Shown here piece by piece: positions 1-7,050 of a DNA stretch of 19,024 nt. The notes under the pieces were generated by a model that saw only the letters and a list, made by a program, of their open reading frames with translations, did not search any database and was not told where the DNA came from. The DNA comes from UBA5177 sp002413265 (GTDB lineage: Bacteria > Chloroflexota > UBA5177): assembly GCA_036752825.1 (NCBI GenBank), contig DAIORV010000037.1:1-19024 (forward strand). The letters run 5' to 3'. Every line of letters starts with the position of its first letter. The stretch's first letter is position 1. The position numbers were made by a program, and so were the translations under genes.

Positions 1-1447
1 CCGGTCACTCGCCGTATCAGCACCGGGTGTTTCTCTCTTGAGGGTTCTGAATACCAGACGCCCTTAAGGGTTTTGTCGTCGGCGCTTGCCGTGAGCTGAA
101 TGTCGGTTAGCGTCAGGCCCACTCCACCCGGGTTGCCTGCTCCGAAGCTGCAGACAATCGTTTTGCCAGCGATACTGTTGAGGTCCAACGTGCCCCGAAA
201 ATCCAGGAACGTCTGCGCTTTTCGTCCGGTTCCGTCGCGGTAGTCGCACACGTAGGGCTTCTTATACAGGGCCAATAGCGCGTCGCCCTTTTGACTGATG
301 GTGACGGCACGGCCGTTGTCGTTCCAGTTGCCGGTGAGGTGATGTGCGTGCGCCGGCGCCGCCAACACCTGCTCGTTGGCCACAACCTCGAGCTCTGCCA
401 CGTCGATCCCGTCCGTGCCTCCGTAGTTCGTCAACGCTAGAAGCTCCACGTAGCGCGCCTGCGTGGCCAAGGGAAGGTCGAAGCGCTGCAATGTGTCCGA
501 CGCGGCAGTGGTGCCCTTGAACACGGTCACGAAAGCCGAGTCGCTCGAGTTCGTGACTGAGATTCGGATTTCAAAGTCTTTCAGATCATCGGTTGCCGGC
601 TGTCCGTGTGTCGCAGCCGGATCGATGACAACCCCTCGAATGGAATGCGTCCCGCTTCCCGGCAAGCTCAGAATTACAAACTGGCCGGTAGTCTGACCCG
701 CGCCCGATGCCCAGCCATAATCCAGCCGGCCGTCGTCGATCCATTTCGAGTTCCATAGATCCTGACCCGAGGATGCGCGGCTGGAAGTCGATCGCGCGAT
801 ACTACCGCCATTGGCGTCCAATCCCGCATTCAACCCCACCGGACTTGCAGGCGGCGGTATGGCTCCCGCCCAGCTAATCACATTCAGCGCGTCGACCGTC
901 GTGGGGGCCTGCGGAGCCTGCCCTTTCCTTATGGTCGTCTTCTGTCCCGTCTTCACAAGCACCGAGCCCTGTGCATTGGTGACCAGCACGGCGCCTTCCA
1001 CCACCACTATCGTCGTCACCTTCCCCTTCACTCGGACGTCGAAATTCGTGCCGATAGCACTCGCGACTGCCTCCGCGGTCTTCACCGAATGACTGGCACC
1101 CGGCGTAACGACTTGGTCAATCTGTCCCTTCTTCACAATGGTTCGGGAGGCAGACGCCAGGACTGCATCGGTTCGTTGGTCGATATCGAGCAGCGTTCCA
1201 TCGACGAAGCCTACCGAGGCCCGCTGAAATTTGCCGGTTCTCAGCCCGTACGCAGCGAACAGCGGCTCTCGCACCTTGCCTTTCGACACGTTGCGGTGCG
1301 GTGGCATGACTGCTAGCCCGCGGTGGATATATCGCACCTTACCGAGCGGGCTAGATGCGGCGGTAGCCGTTCCAAGTCGCGCGACCGGCGTGAGCAACAG
1401 AATGATCATGCAGAGGCGGGCCAATCGCCTCCCTCGGCGCGCTTCCA
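1..1447 (-). CDS. Secreted FecR-like / discoidin-like protein (C-terminus off window)
   Basis: The frame is open from an ATG at 1447 to the left edge (482 residues visible, no stop), so the C-terminus is missing. A basic N-terminus and hydrophobic segment (about residues 12-31) look like a signal peptide. Residues about 80-175 read as a FecR-type beta domain, with VKTAEAVASAIGTNFDV followed by VVVEGAVLV. Residues about 210-358 resemble an F5/8-type-C (discoidin, galactose-binding-like) domain, with KDFEIRIS and ARYVELLAL strands. A further beta-rich region starts near 370. The start is supported by AGGAG about 6 nt upstream, which overlaps the stop of the glycosyltransferase gene; the two genes are 4 bp apart and surely co-transcribed. 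Classical FecR is an anti-sigma regulator, but there is no sigma gene or TonB receptor here and no internal transmembrane helix. An extracytoplasmic, perhaps carbohydrate-binding role is inferred. Confidence 0.8.
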
Positions 1448-1451
1448 TCTG

Positions 1452-2669
1452 CTACTCCTGGATGATTGGTACGCTCACCATACCCCCGAGCATCGACGGA
1501 GTCAATGCGCCAGCCGATCGGAGAGCAATTCTTCGACCGTTTGACCCTGCCCTCCGCCCCTGCAGCATGGCCGCACGATACATCGCCTCCAACCTTCCAA
1601 CCATCTCCTCAAAGGACCGATGCTCTTCTCTTGTTCTCCCACCGATCACCAACCGTCCTCTCAGATCCGGATCCTCCAGCAGCAGGTTGACCGCCGCCGC
1701 GAAACCGCCGATGTCACCAGGCCTGCACAGCAAACCGTCGTCACCGTCGCGCATCTGCTCGGGAATGCCGCCAACCTGGCTAGCGACTATGGCCGTTCCC
1801 GCGGCCACCGCTTCCAGCACTACGAGCGGAGCACCTTCTGTCCGGGAGGGCACCAGCAGCACGTCGATCTGCCCGAGCATGGGTCGCGCATCCGCCAGTT
1901 CTCCCGTGAACAGCAGTCTTCGGTCGATCCCCCACTGCCGAGCCCGCGCCTCGAGCTGCTTTCGCAGTGGACCGTCGCCCACCATCAGAAACCTTGCGTC
2001 GGGCCGCCTCGATGCGATCGAAGCCGCCACCTCGACAAAGATGTCTGCTCCCTTCTCTTCGCACAACCTGCCAACAAAGCCAATGACCGGCACGTCGGAG
2101 CCTCTTCGCGCGGGCGGCGCGGGCGGCAGTCGCGGCACCGCATTAGGTAGCTCGACAACCTTGCGCCGCTGGGCGCCAAGTGCCCGAATCTCTCGCCCAA
2201 CATCTCCGGAAACCGCGACAACGCTATCGGCCCGAAGCAAATACTGACGACTGATCGCGCGCTCCGTATCCGACCGCCATGCTCCCTGGCTGTGCTCCGT
2301 CACCAAAAGCGGAGCGTCCCTCACGGCCATAGCTGCTGCTGCCGCACTGGCGAACAGATGTGCATGAACCACGTCGTACCTGCTATGCCGCAGCACCCGT
2401 CGCAATCCGGTGGCGTACTGTCGGCTGACCTCACGTTTCACCCGCCGCGTAGAAGCAACTCGGATATCGACGCTTGCTTGCCGCAGCCGATCTGCCAGGA
2501 TCCCGGAAGCCGAGCAGGCCACCGTCACCGCATGCCCGCGACGCGCCAGCGCTACCGCAACCTCCGTGACGTGTCTCTCTGCCCCTCCCATCTCTAAAGA
2601 GTCGATCGCGAGCAAGAGGCGAAGCGGATTGTCATCACGCGGCGGGATCGAGCCTGACAAGACCTTCAC
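1452..2669 (-). CDS. GT4-family (GT-B fold) glycosyltransferase
   Basis: This 405-residue protein has the two-Rossmann layout of family 4 retaining glycosyltransferases. The N-terminal domain opens with LLLAIDSLEMGGAERHV (GGAER loop at 28-32). The C-terminal domain has VGRLCEEKG (199-207), VGDGPLR (230-236) and the nucleotide-sugar E-x7-E signature from E278 to E286, followed by AGTAIVASQVGGIPE. It probably transfers a sugar from a nucleotide donor in the cytoplasm, for a surface glycan or glycolipid; donor and acceptor cannot be read from sequence. The start is a GTG preceded by AGGAGG at about 6 nt. It is the first gene of a two-gene minus-strand operon with the FecR-like secreted protein. 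MshA, which makes the mycothiol precursor, is also GT4, but I see nothing that singles this protein out as MshA. Confidence 0.9.
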   Translation of the reverse strand: MKVLSGSIPPRDDNPLRLLLAIDSLEMGGAERHVTEVAVALARRGHAVTVACSASGILADRLRQASVDIRVASTRRVKREVSRQYATGLRRVLRHSRYDVVHAHLFASAAAAAMAVRDAPLLVTEHSQGAWRSDTERAISRQYLLRADSVVAVSGDVGREIRALGAQRRKVVELPNAVPRLPPAPPARRGSDVPVIGFVGRLCEEKGADIFVEVAASIASRRPDARFLMVGDGPLRKQLEARARQWGIDRRLLFTGELADARPMLGQIDVLLVPSRTEGAPLVVLEAVAAGTAIVASQVGGIPEQMRDGDDGLLCRPGDIGGFAAAVNLLLEDPDLRGRLVIGGRTREEHRSFEEMVGRLEAMYRAAMLQGRRAGSNGRRIALRSAGALTPSMLGGMVSVPIIQE

Positions 2670-2790
2670 CTATGACCTCCTGAGTGAAATGCGCCGGGCC
2701 GTCGACGGCGCCATAATCGTAGTCGGCCCTGGACGGTGGGCTCGCTGCAGCACATGAGCTCACGGCATTAGCCAAAAGTGAAGGTGCTCG

Positions 2791-3000
2791 ATGACCGTTT
2801 ACAACCTCGTCCATCTGTATCTCTGGCCGGCTATCCTGGCATCGGCAGGAATCATCGCGAGTAATAAAGTGACACTCTCACTTGCGCTCATCTGGCTTTC
2901 TCACATCAACATCGATAGGTCTCTGGGATATGGCCTCAAACTACCCACCGGCTTCAAATTCACGCACCTCGGCGCGATTGGCCGCGTGAAAAACCAGTAG
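2791..3000 (+). pseudogene. DUF4260 protein, N-terminally truncated
   Basis: The 69-residue frame matches the C-terminal part of the DUF4260 membrane-protein family as I remember it: YNLVH, a hydrophobic helix, then ALIWLSHINIDRSLGYGLK and PTGFKFTHLGAIGR. Full members are about 110-120 residues with two further N-terminal helices and a PxVGA segment just before YNLVH. Those are absent: an in-frame TGA lies at 2779-2781, and the other upstream frames show no matching sequence. The ATG at 2791 has only a weak GAAGG upstream. The conserved C-terminal part is intact, so the loss may be recent, or a minimal protein may still be made. It sits 27 bp before the GT39 gene and could be transcribed with it. 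Function of the family is unknown. Confidence 0.65.
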
Positions 3001-3027
3001 GCAAATGCTAGGAGAAGCCAAGCCGTC

Positions 3028-4572
3028 ATGACCCAGGCACCCTCCTCGATTGGCCGGCCTGAGCAATCGTCCGCGCGTCCTCTGATCGCCACGCGAACGT
3101 TGGCCGCCTTTGCGTTGACCACCCTGATCCTGCACCTGGTCATCGCCGGCAGATACGGCTGGTTCCGCGACGAGCTCTACTACATCGACGCCGGCAAGCA
3201 TCTCTCCGGAGGCTACGTCGATTTCCCCATGATGGTCGCTCTCCTGGCAGACCTGCAGCGTGCCGTCTTCGGCACATCCCTGACGGCTCTGCACGTCCTT
3301 CCTCCGGTGGCAGGCGCATGCATCATCATTCTCACCGCGCTCATGGCGCGCGAGATGGGCGGCGGTCTCACAGCTCAGCGCGTAGCTGGGCTCTCTGCAT
3401 TGGTCGCGCCCGCCTTCATCGGGGCCGATGCCCTGTTCACCATGGACGCCTTCGACCAGCTGTGGTGGACGCTCGGTGCCTTCATCCTCCTGCGCCTGCT
3501 TACACTGCAGACCCGGCCCGGTAGCGCCCGAGATGTCGATCAGGCAAAGCAACGACTCTGGCTGCTGCTTGGGCTGGTCTGCGGCCTTGGCCTGCTTACC
3601 AAGCTCACCATCCTCGGCTTTGGCCTGGTCGTCGCAGCTGCCCTTCGTGACCCAGCTCGTCGCGAGCTGCTCACTCCCTGGCCCTACCTCGCCGGTCTCA
3701 TTTCCTTTGCCTTTCTGGTGCCGTACGCGGCCTGGGAGGTGGCCCACGGCTGGCCGACCCTCACCTTCTGGAACAACTACGGGCATACCGAAGATCCGGC
3801 AACCTTCCTCATCCAGGTCGTCCTCTTGATGCAGCCTCTGGCGCTCCCTCTCTGGCTCGCCGGGCTCTGGTACTTGCTTCGCAACCCGGCAGCCGAGCCC
3901 TACCGTCCCGTGGGCTGGACGTTTCTCACGCTGTTCATTTTGTTCCTCGGCTTACACGCCAAGTCGTACTTTCTGGTCCCAGCCTTCCCGCCGCTGTTGG
4001 CCGCCGGGGCTGTGGCGTTGGAGCGTCAGGCTTGGCTACGTCCTCGAGCTCGCCTGGTGCCGCTGGCCGCCGCTGCCCTGGTTCTGGGTGGGATTGTACT
4101 GGCTCCGGTGGTCGCGCCAATCCTGCCGCCCAAGACCCTGGCATCGGTCATGTCCAGCCCCATCCAGCCGGTCGCCGATCGCTTCGGCTGGCCGCAGTTC
4201 GTCGGAACCGTCTCAGCCGTCTACCACCGGCTGCCCGCGTCCCAGCGGAGGCAGACGACGATCCTGGCCGGCAACTACGGTGAAGCGGGAGCCCTGGACC
4301 TGCTCGGTCCTGCCGATCATCTGCCGCGCGTCATCAGCCCTCACAACACCTACTATTTCTGGGACCAGGGCGTCACCCCCGGCCGGATCGTGATCGCCAC
4401 CGATTTCCGGCGCTCCGACCTCCTACCCTATTTCAGCTCGGTCCGCCAGGCCGCCATCACCGCCTCGCAGGACGGCATCCAGAACGAGGAGGTCGGCAGG
4501 TCGGTCTACATCTGCCGCGGCTTGAAGATGCCCTGGTCTCGCGTCTGGCCTCGCATCAGGAATTTTTCCTGA
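3028..4572 (+). CDS. GT39/ArnT-like integral membrane glycosyltransferase
   Basis: This 514-residue polytopic membrane protein belongs to the dolichyl-phosphate-mannose mannosyltransferase (GT39, PMT_2) superfamily. After the first helix comes the family's acidic extracytoplasmic loop, RDELYYIDAGKHLSGGYVDFP (47-67), in which D48 and E49 are the expected catalytic or metal-binding acids. Helices follow through about residue 360, including the usual GLLTKLTILGF segment near 190-200. The last 130 or so residues form a soluble, probably extracytoplasmic domain. Enzymes of this type take a sugar from a polyprenyl-phosphate carrier and attach it to lipid or protein outside the cytoplasmic membrane; acceptor and sugar are unknown here. 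An AGGAG lies about 12 nt before the ATG, rather far. The stop is only 15 bp from that of the convergent SRPBCC gene. Confidence 0.9.
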   Translation: MTQAPSSIGRPEQSSARPLIATRTLAAFALTTLILHLVIAGRYGWFRDELYYIDAGKHLSGGYVDFPMMVALLADLQRAVFGTSLTALHVLPPVAGACIIILTALMAREMGGGLTAQRVAGLSALVAPAFIGADALFTMDAFDQLWWTLGAFILLRLLTLQTRPGSARDVDQAKQRLWLLLGLVCGLGLLTKLTILGFGLVVAAALRDPARRELLTPWPYLAGLISFAFLVPYAAWEVAHGWPTLTFWNNYGHTEDPATFLIQVVLLMQPLALPLWLAGLWYLLRNPAAEPYRPVGWTFLTLFILFLGLHAKSYFLVPAFPPLLAAGAVALERQAWLRPRARLVPLAAAALVLGGIVLAPVVAPILPPKTLASVMSSPIQPVADRFGWPQFVGTVSAVYHRLPASQRRQTTILAGNYGEAGALDLLGPADHLPRVISPHNTYYFWDQGVTPGRIVIATDFRRSDLLPYFSSVRQAAITASQDGIQNEEVGRSVYICRGLKMPWSRVWPRIRNFS

Positions 4573-4587
4573 GGGCTCGGGTCAGGC

Positions 4588-5106
4588 TCACGAAGGTCGG
4601 TACCTCGTCCGTTCTACGTTGCCCTTCACACGTCGTGGCGAGCCCCAGTATGCCCATTCCTGGTACCAGCCGAGGATGTTCGTCCATCCCGATCGCTTGT
4701 TGTACTGACTCCGCACCGCGACGTCCGGGTCGATCTTATCCCAGCCCCGATGCTCCAGGATCACTCTGCTGCCACCCTCGATTGGCTCGAATCGAACCTC
4801 GACCTCGGTGCCCTCCAGCGCGTGTCCTCCGTCCCTGTAATGGAGAACCAGTCGCCGACCAGGCTCCCACACCGTGATGCGGCCGATCTCGAGTACGTCC
4901 TCGTTGGCCTCGTCGTAGATTTCCAGCCACCGGCCGCCGACACCCGGCTCTATGCGCGTGCCGACCGCCCGCTGCGAGTCATACCAGTTGATCGGGCCCG
5001 GTCTCCACCAGCGGTCGATCTCTGCTGTAAAGATCTGGAATGCCGTTTCGGGATCGACTCCGACCTCGACAGAGGCGGTGATAGCTTCAGCCGTACTCAA
5101 GTGCAT
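4588..5106 (-). CDS. SRPBCC / AHSA1-family protein (paired with ArsR)
   Basis: About 170 residues forming a START/Bet v1-like SRPBCC fold of the AHSA1 type: ITASVEVGVDPETAFQIFT at the N-terminus, an aromatic DRWWRPG, VGGRWLEIYDE, WEPGRRLVLHYRD, EVEVRFEPIEGGSRVILEHRGW, and a C-terminal helix with GWTNILGWYQEWAYW. Such proteins bind small hydrophobic ligands or act as co-chaperone-like domains; the ligand is unknown. It follows the arsR-type gene and overlaps its 3' end, so the pair is translationally coupled. The start is uncertain. The ATG at 5106 has GGAAGGAG directly abutting it; a TTG at 5100 has the same SD at an ideal 6-nt spacing and keeps the whole domain; an ATG at 5124 has a weak AAAGAG. 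An upstream frame back to 5241 is only overlap with the ArsR gene. Confidence 0.87.
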   Translation of the reverse strand: MHLSTAEAITASVEVGVDPETAFQIFTAEIDRWWRPGPINWYDSQRAVGTRIEPGVGGRWLEIYDEANEDVLEIGRITVWEPGRRLVLHYRDGGHALEGTEVEVRFEPIEGGSRVILEHRGWDKIDPDVAVRSQYNKRSGWTNILGWYQEWAYWGSPRRVKGNVERTRYRPS

Positions 5107-5437
5107 CTCCTTCCGGCGGCCCATCGACGTACTCTTTAAAAGAATCAAGCTGACCAGCCCAGAACGCCTGTACCTGCGTGAGCCAATCCCCGAGGGCCAT
5201 GAACGGCTCCGGCCGCAGGCTGTAGACGCGCACGCGAGCATCCCTCTCGCTTCTCTCCTCGGTGACCAAACCGCTTACCCTGAGGACCCGCAGATGCTTG
5301 CTCATTGCCGGGCCGCTCATGTGCGATGCCGCCGCCAGCTCCCCCGCGGAGCGGGGACGTTCGACCAGCAGATCCACGACGTGCCGGCGCGTCGGCTCAG
5401 CCAACGCATCAAGCGCGTGATCCAGTTGATTAACCAT
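5087..5437 (-). CDS. ArsR-family winged-helix repressor
   Basis: A 116-residue ArsR/SmtB-type regulator. It opens with LDALAEPTRRHVVDLL, followed by RSAGELAAASHMSGPAMSKHLRVLRVSGLVTEER, the recognition helix-turn-helix (about residues 30-60), then the beta wing DARVRVYSLRPEPF. No CXC or other Cys metal site is visible (no cysteines at all), so it is not a classical arsenic or metal sensor. It belongs to the group usually found beside SRPBCC/AHSA1 genes, which is the arrangement here, with the SRPBCC gene overlapping its 3' end. No clear SD precedes the ATG. A perfect palindrome lies 2 bp upstream of the start codon, which suggests tight autoregulation and possibly control of the divergent DUF1330-mscR pair. 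Confidence 0.92.
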   Translation of the reverse strand: MVNQLDHALDALAEPTRRHVVDLLVERPRSAGELAAASHMSGPAMSKHLRVLRVSGLVTEERSERDARVRVYSLRPEPFMALGDWLTQVQAFWAGQLDSFKEYVDGPPEGDALEYG

Positions 5438-5439
5438 GT

Positions 5440-5454
5440 AGGCAATTATTGCCT
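5440..5454. promoter_or_regulatory. Perfect 15-bp palindrome, likely ArsR operator
   Basis: AGGCAATTATTGCCT is a perfect palindrome around a central T, ending 2 bp before the arsR start codon on the minus strand. It includes the AT-rich element AATAATT, which could be part of the arsR -10 region. ArsR-family dimers bind such short dyads over their own promoters; the operator role is inferred from sequence symmetry and position. The divergent DUF1330 gene starts 63 bp away, so binding here could affect both directions. Confidence 0.7.
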
Positions 5455-5516
5455 GATGAGTTATGGAAAAGCAAGTCGGGTGTTCGACAATAATGGCCGC
5501 GCAGAGGAGGAATGAT

Positions 5517-5807
5517 ATGTCCGCTTATGTCATCGCCCTGATCAACGTGACCGACCAGGAAGGGTATGCACCGTATAGAGATATGGCCACCGCCAGCATC
5601 GCCCAGTACGGCGGAAAGTATCTCGCGAGGGGCGGCAGCTCCGAAGTGCTGGAAGGAGAGACCGACGCGAACCGCTTCGTCATCGTCCAGTTCGATACCT
5701 ACGACCAGGCAAAGACGTGGTTTGACTCTCCCGAATACGAGGCAGCCAAGCCCCATCGCCGGAAAAACTCCACCTCCACGCTCATGCTCGTCGAGGGTCT
5801 CTCGTGA
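5517..5807 (+). CDS. DUF1330-family protein
   Basis: A 96-residue protein of the DUF1330 (ferredoxin-like, dimeric alpha-beta-barrel) family: YVIALINVTDQEGYAPYRDMA, then YGGKYLARGG and the core FVIVQFDTYDQAKTWFDSPEYEAAKPHR, with the usual strand LMLVEGL at the end. The frame extends upstream to 5463, but the start at 5517 is chosen because GAGGAGG lies 6 nt before it and the domain begins there. Function of the family is unsettled; relatives resemble small-molecule-binding or monooxygenase-like folds. The stop overlaps the GTG start of the mscR-like gene by 4 nt (GTGA), so the two are translationally coupled. It is divergent from the arsR-SRPBCC pair. Confidence 0.92.
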   Translation: MSAYVIALINVTDQEGYAPYRDMATASIAQYGGKYLARGGSSEVLEGETDANRFVIVQFDTYDQAKTWFDSPEYEAAKPHRRKNSTSTLMLVEGLS

Positions 5808-6883
5808 GGACAGCGGGGGTAGTTTCCAGGTCTAAAGGGGAGCCGGTCTCGCTGGAGACCATCGTGGTTCCCGATCCAGGCCCGGGAGAGGCGCTCGTGC
5901 GCGTGCAGGCTTGTGGCGTCTGCCATACCGATCTTCATTACCGCGAAGGCGGCATCGGCGACGACTTCCCCTTCCTTCTCGGCCACGAGGCCGCCGGCGT
6001 CGTGGAGCAGGTGGGACCCGACGTTGTCAACGTCGCCCCGGGGGACTACGTCATCCTCGCCTGGCGGGCTCCCTGCGGCACCTGCCGCTCCTGCCGGCGC
6101 GGCCGTCCCTGGTACTGCTTCGACAGCCGCAATGCAGCGCAGCCGATGACGCTCGCCGACGGAACGCCCCTCTCGCCGGCCCTCGGCATCGGCGCCTTCT
6201 GCGAGTACACGCTCGTTGCCGCCGGACAAGCGGTGAAGGTGGATAATCGCATTTCGCCCGAAGCCGCCGGGCTCATAGGGTGCGGCATCATGGCCGGCTT
6301 TGGAGCCGCCGTGAACACCGGTCAGGTAACCCGAGGAGACACCGTGGCGGTGATCGGGTGCGGCGGCGTGGGCAATGCCGCCATCGCCGCCTCGGCGGTT
6401 GCCGGCGCCCGCATCATCATCGGCGTCGATATCGATCCTCGCAAGCTCGAGTGGGCAAAGCAGTTCGGGGCTACCCACACCGTGAACTCCAGGGATCGGG
6501 ACCCGATCGAGGCCGTCAGAGAGCTCACCGGCGGATTCGGAGCCGATGTCGTCGTGGAAGCCGTGGGCTCACCCGAGACCTATCGCCAGGGCTTCTACGC
6601 TCGAGATCATGCCGGGACCCTGGTGCAGGTCGGCGTCCCCACTCCCGAAATGCAGATCGATCTCCCTCTCCTCGAGCTCTTTGGCCGCGGCGGCGCGATC
6701 AAGTCTTCCTGGTACGGCGACTGCCTTCCTTCTCGAGATTTCCCGATCCTGGTCGACCTTCATTTGCGCGGCAAGCTGAATCTCGACGGTTTCATCTCCG
6801 AGCGCATCGGCATAGACGCAGTCGAGGAAGCCTTCCAGAAGATGCAGCGTGGCGAAGTCTTGCGCTCCGTGGTGGTGTTGTAG
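5804..6883 (+). CDS. mscR: S-(hydroxymethyl)mycothiol dehydrogenase-like Zn-dependent alcohol dehydrogenase
   Basis: This 359-residue medium-chain dehydrogenase closely resembles the actinobacterial mycothiol-dependent formaldehyde dehydrogenase (EC 1.1.1.306), which oxidises S-hydroxymethyl-mycothiol with NAD+. Catalytic zinc ligands are visible: C37 in ACGVCHTDLHYREGG, H61-E62 in LLGHEAAGVVE, and C160 in GLIGCGIMAGFGAA. The structural-zinc cysteines are C91, C94, C97 and C105 (CGTCRSCRRGRPWYC). The Rossmann motif is GCGGVG at 185-190. The C-terminal FGRGGAIKSSWYGDCLPSRDFP and QRGEVLRSVVVL are, from memory, hallmarks of the MscR subgroup. The GTG start overlaps the DUF1330 stop. In actinobacteria mscR is often followed by a metallo-beta-lactamase-fold hydrolase; here none follows. 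The thiol cofactor actually used depends on what this organism makes. Confidence 0.88.
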   Translation: MRTAGVVSRSKGEPVSLETIVVPDPGPGEALVRVQACGVCHTDLHYREGGIGDDFPFLLGHEAAGVVEQVGPDVVNVAPGDYVILAWRAPCGTCRSCRRGRPWYCFDSRNAAQPMTLADGTPLSPALGIGAFCEYTLVAAGQAVKVDNRISPEAAGLIGCGIMAGFGAAVNTGQVTRGDTVAVIGCGGVGNAAIAASAVAGARIIIGVDIDPRKLEWAKQFGATHTVNSRDRDPIEAVRELTGGFGADVVVEAVGSPETYRQGFYARDHAGTLVQVGVPTPEMQIDLPLLELFGRGGAIKSSWYGDCLPSRDFPILVDLHLRGKLNLDGFISERIGIDAVEEAFQKMQRGEVLRSVVVL

Positions 6884-6890
6884 GAGGCCG

Positions 6891-6950
6891 ATGCCCCTCA
6901 GGGCGCCCAGGGCTGAGCCTGGAATCCGTCACAGCAATTCAAATGCCTGA
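6891..6950 (+). other. Tiny ORF with strong SD just after mscR-like gene
   Basis: An AGGAGG (6882-6887) spans the mscR stop region and is followed after 3 nt by an ATG that opens a 19-codon frame ending in TGA. The peptide is Arg/Pro-rich and resembles nothing I know. The SD placement suggests that a downstream gene was once coupled here; the spacing is short and a functional peptide is unlikely. Confidence 0.25.
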
Positions 6951-7050
6951 TCGCCTCGGTTCCCGCCCTTGCCTCACAATTCCCTCTCCCGCGTCTCAGT
7001 CGTAGGAAAAGGCCTTGTGTCGTTCTGCTCTGACCATGTCCACATCCCAC

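Noticed and set aside
1231..2247. 338-codon plus-strand frame opposite the GT4 gene
   Set aside because: It lies antisense to a gene with clear GT4 motifs, has no recognisable domain and is Ser/Arg/Pro-rich as GC-rich shadow frames are.
1452..2669. The GT4 enzyme as MshA (first step of mycothiol synthesis)
   Set aside because: It is in the right family, but no MshA-specific feature was seen, and its partner gene suggests a surface glycan role.
2698..2709. GCCGTCGACGGC palindrome upstream of the GT4 gene
   Set aside because: Twelve bases of pure symmetry in GC-rich DNA, with no second copy or partner regulator nearby; likely chance.
2941..3786. 281-codon minus-strand frame opposite the GT39 gene
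   Set aside because: Antisense to a clear membrane glycosyltransferase; low-complexity Gln/Glu/Gly composition with no family features.
5699..6478. 259-codon minus-strand frame opposite mscR
   Set aside because: Antisense to a gene with all catalytic and structural zinc ligands; no motif of its own.
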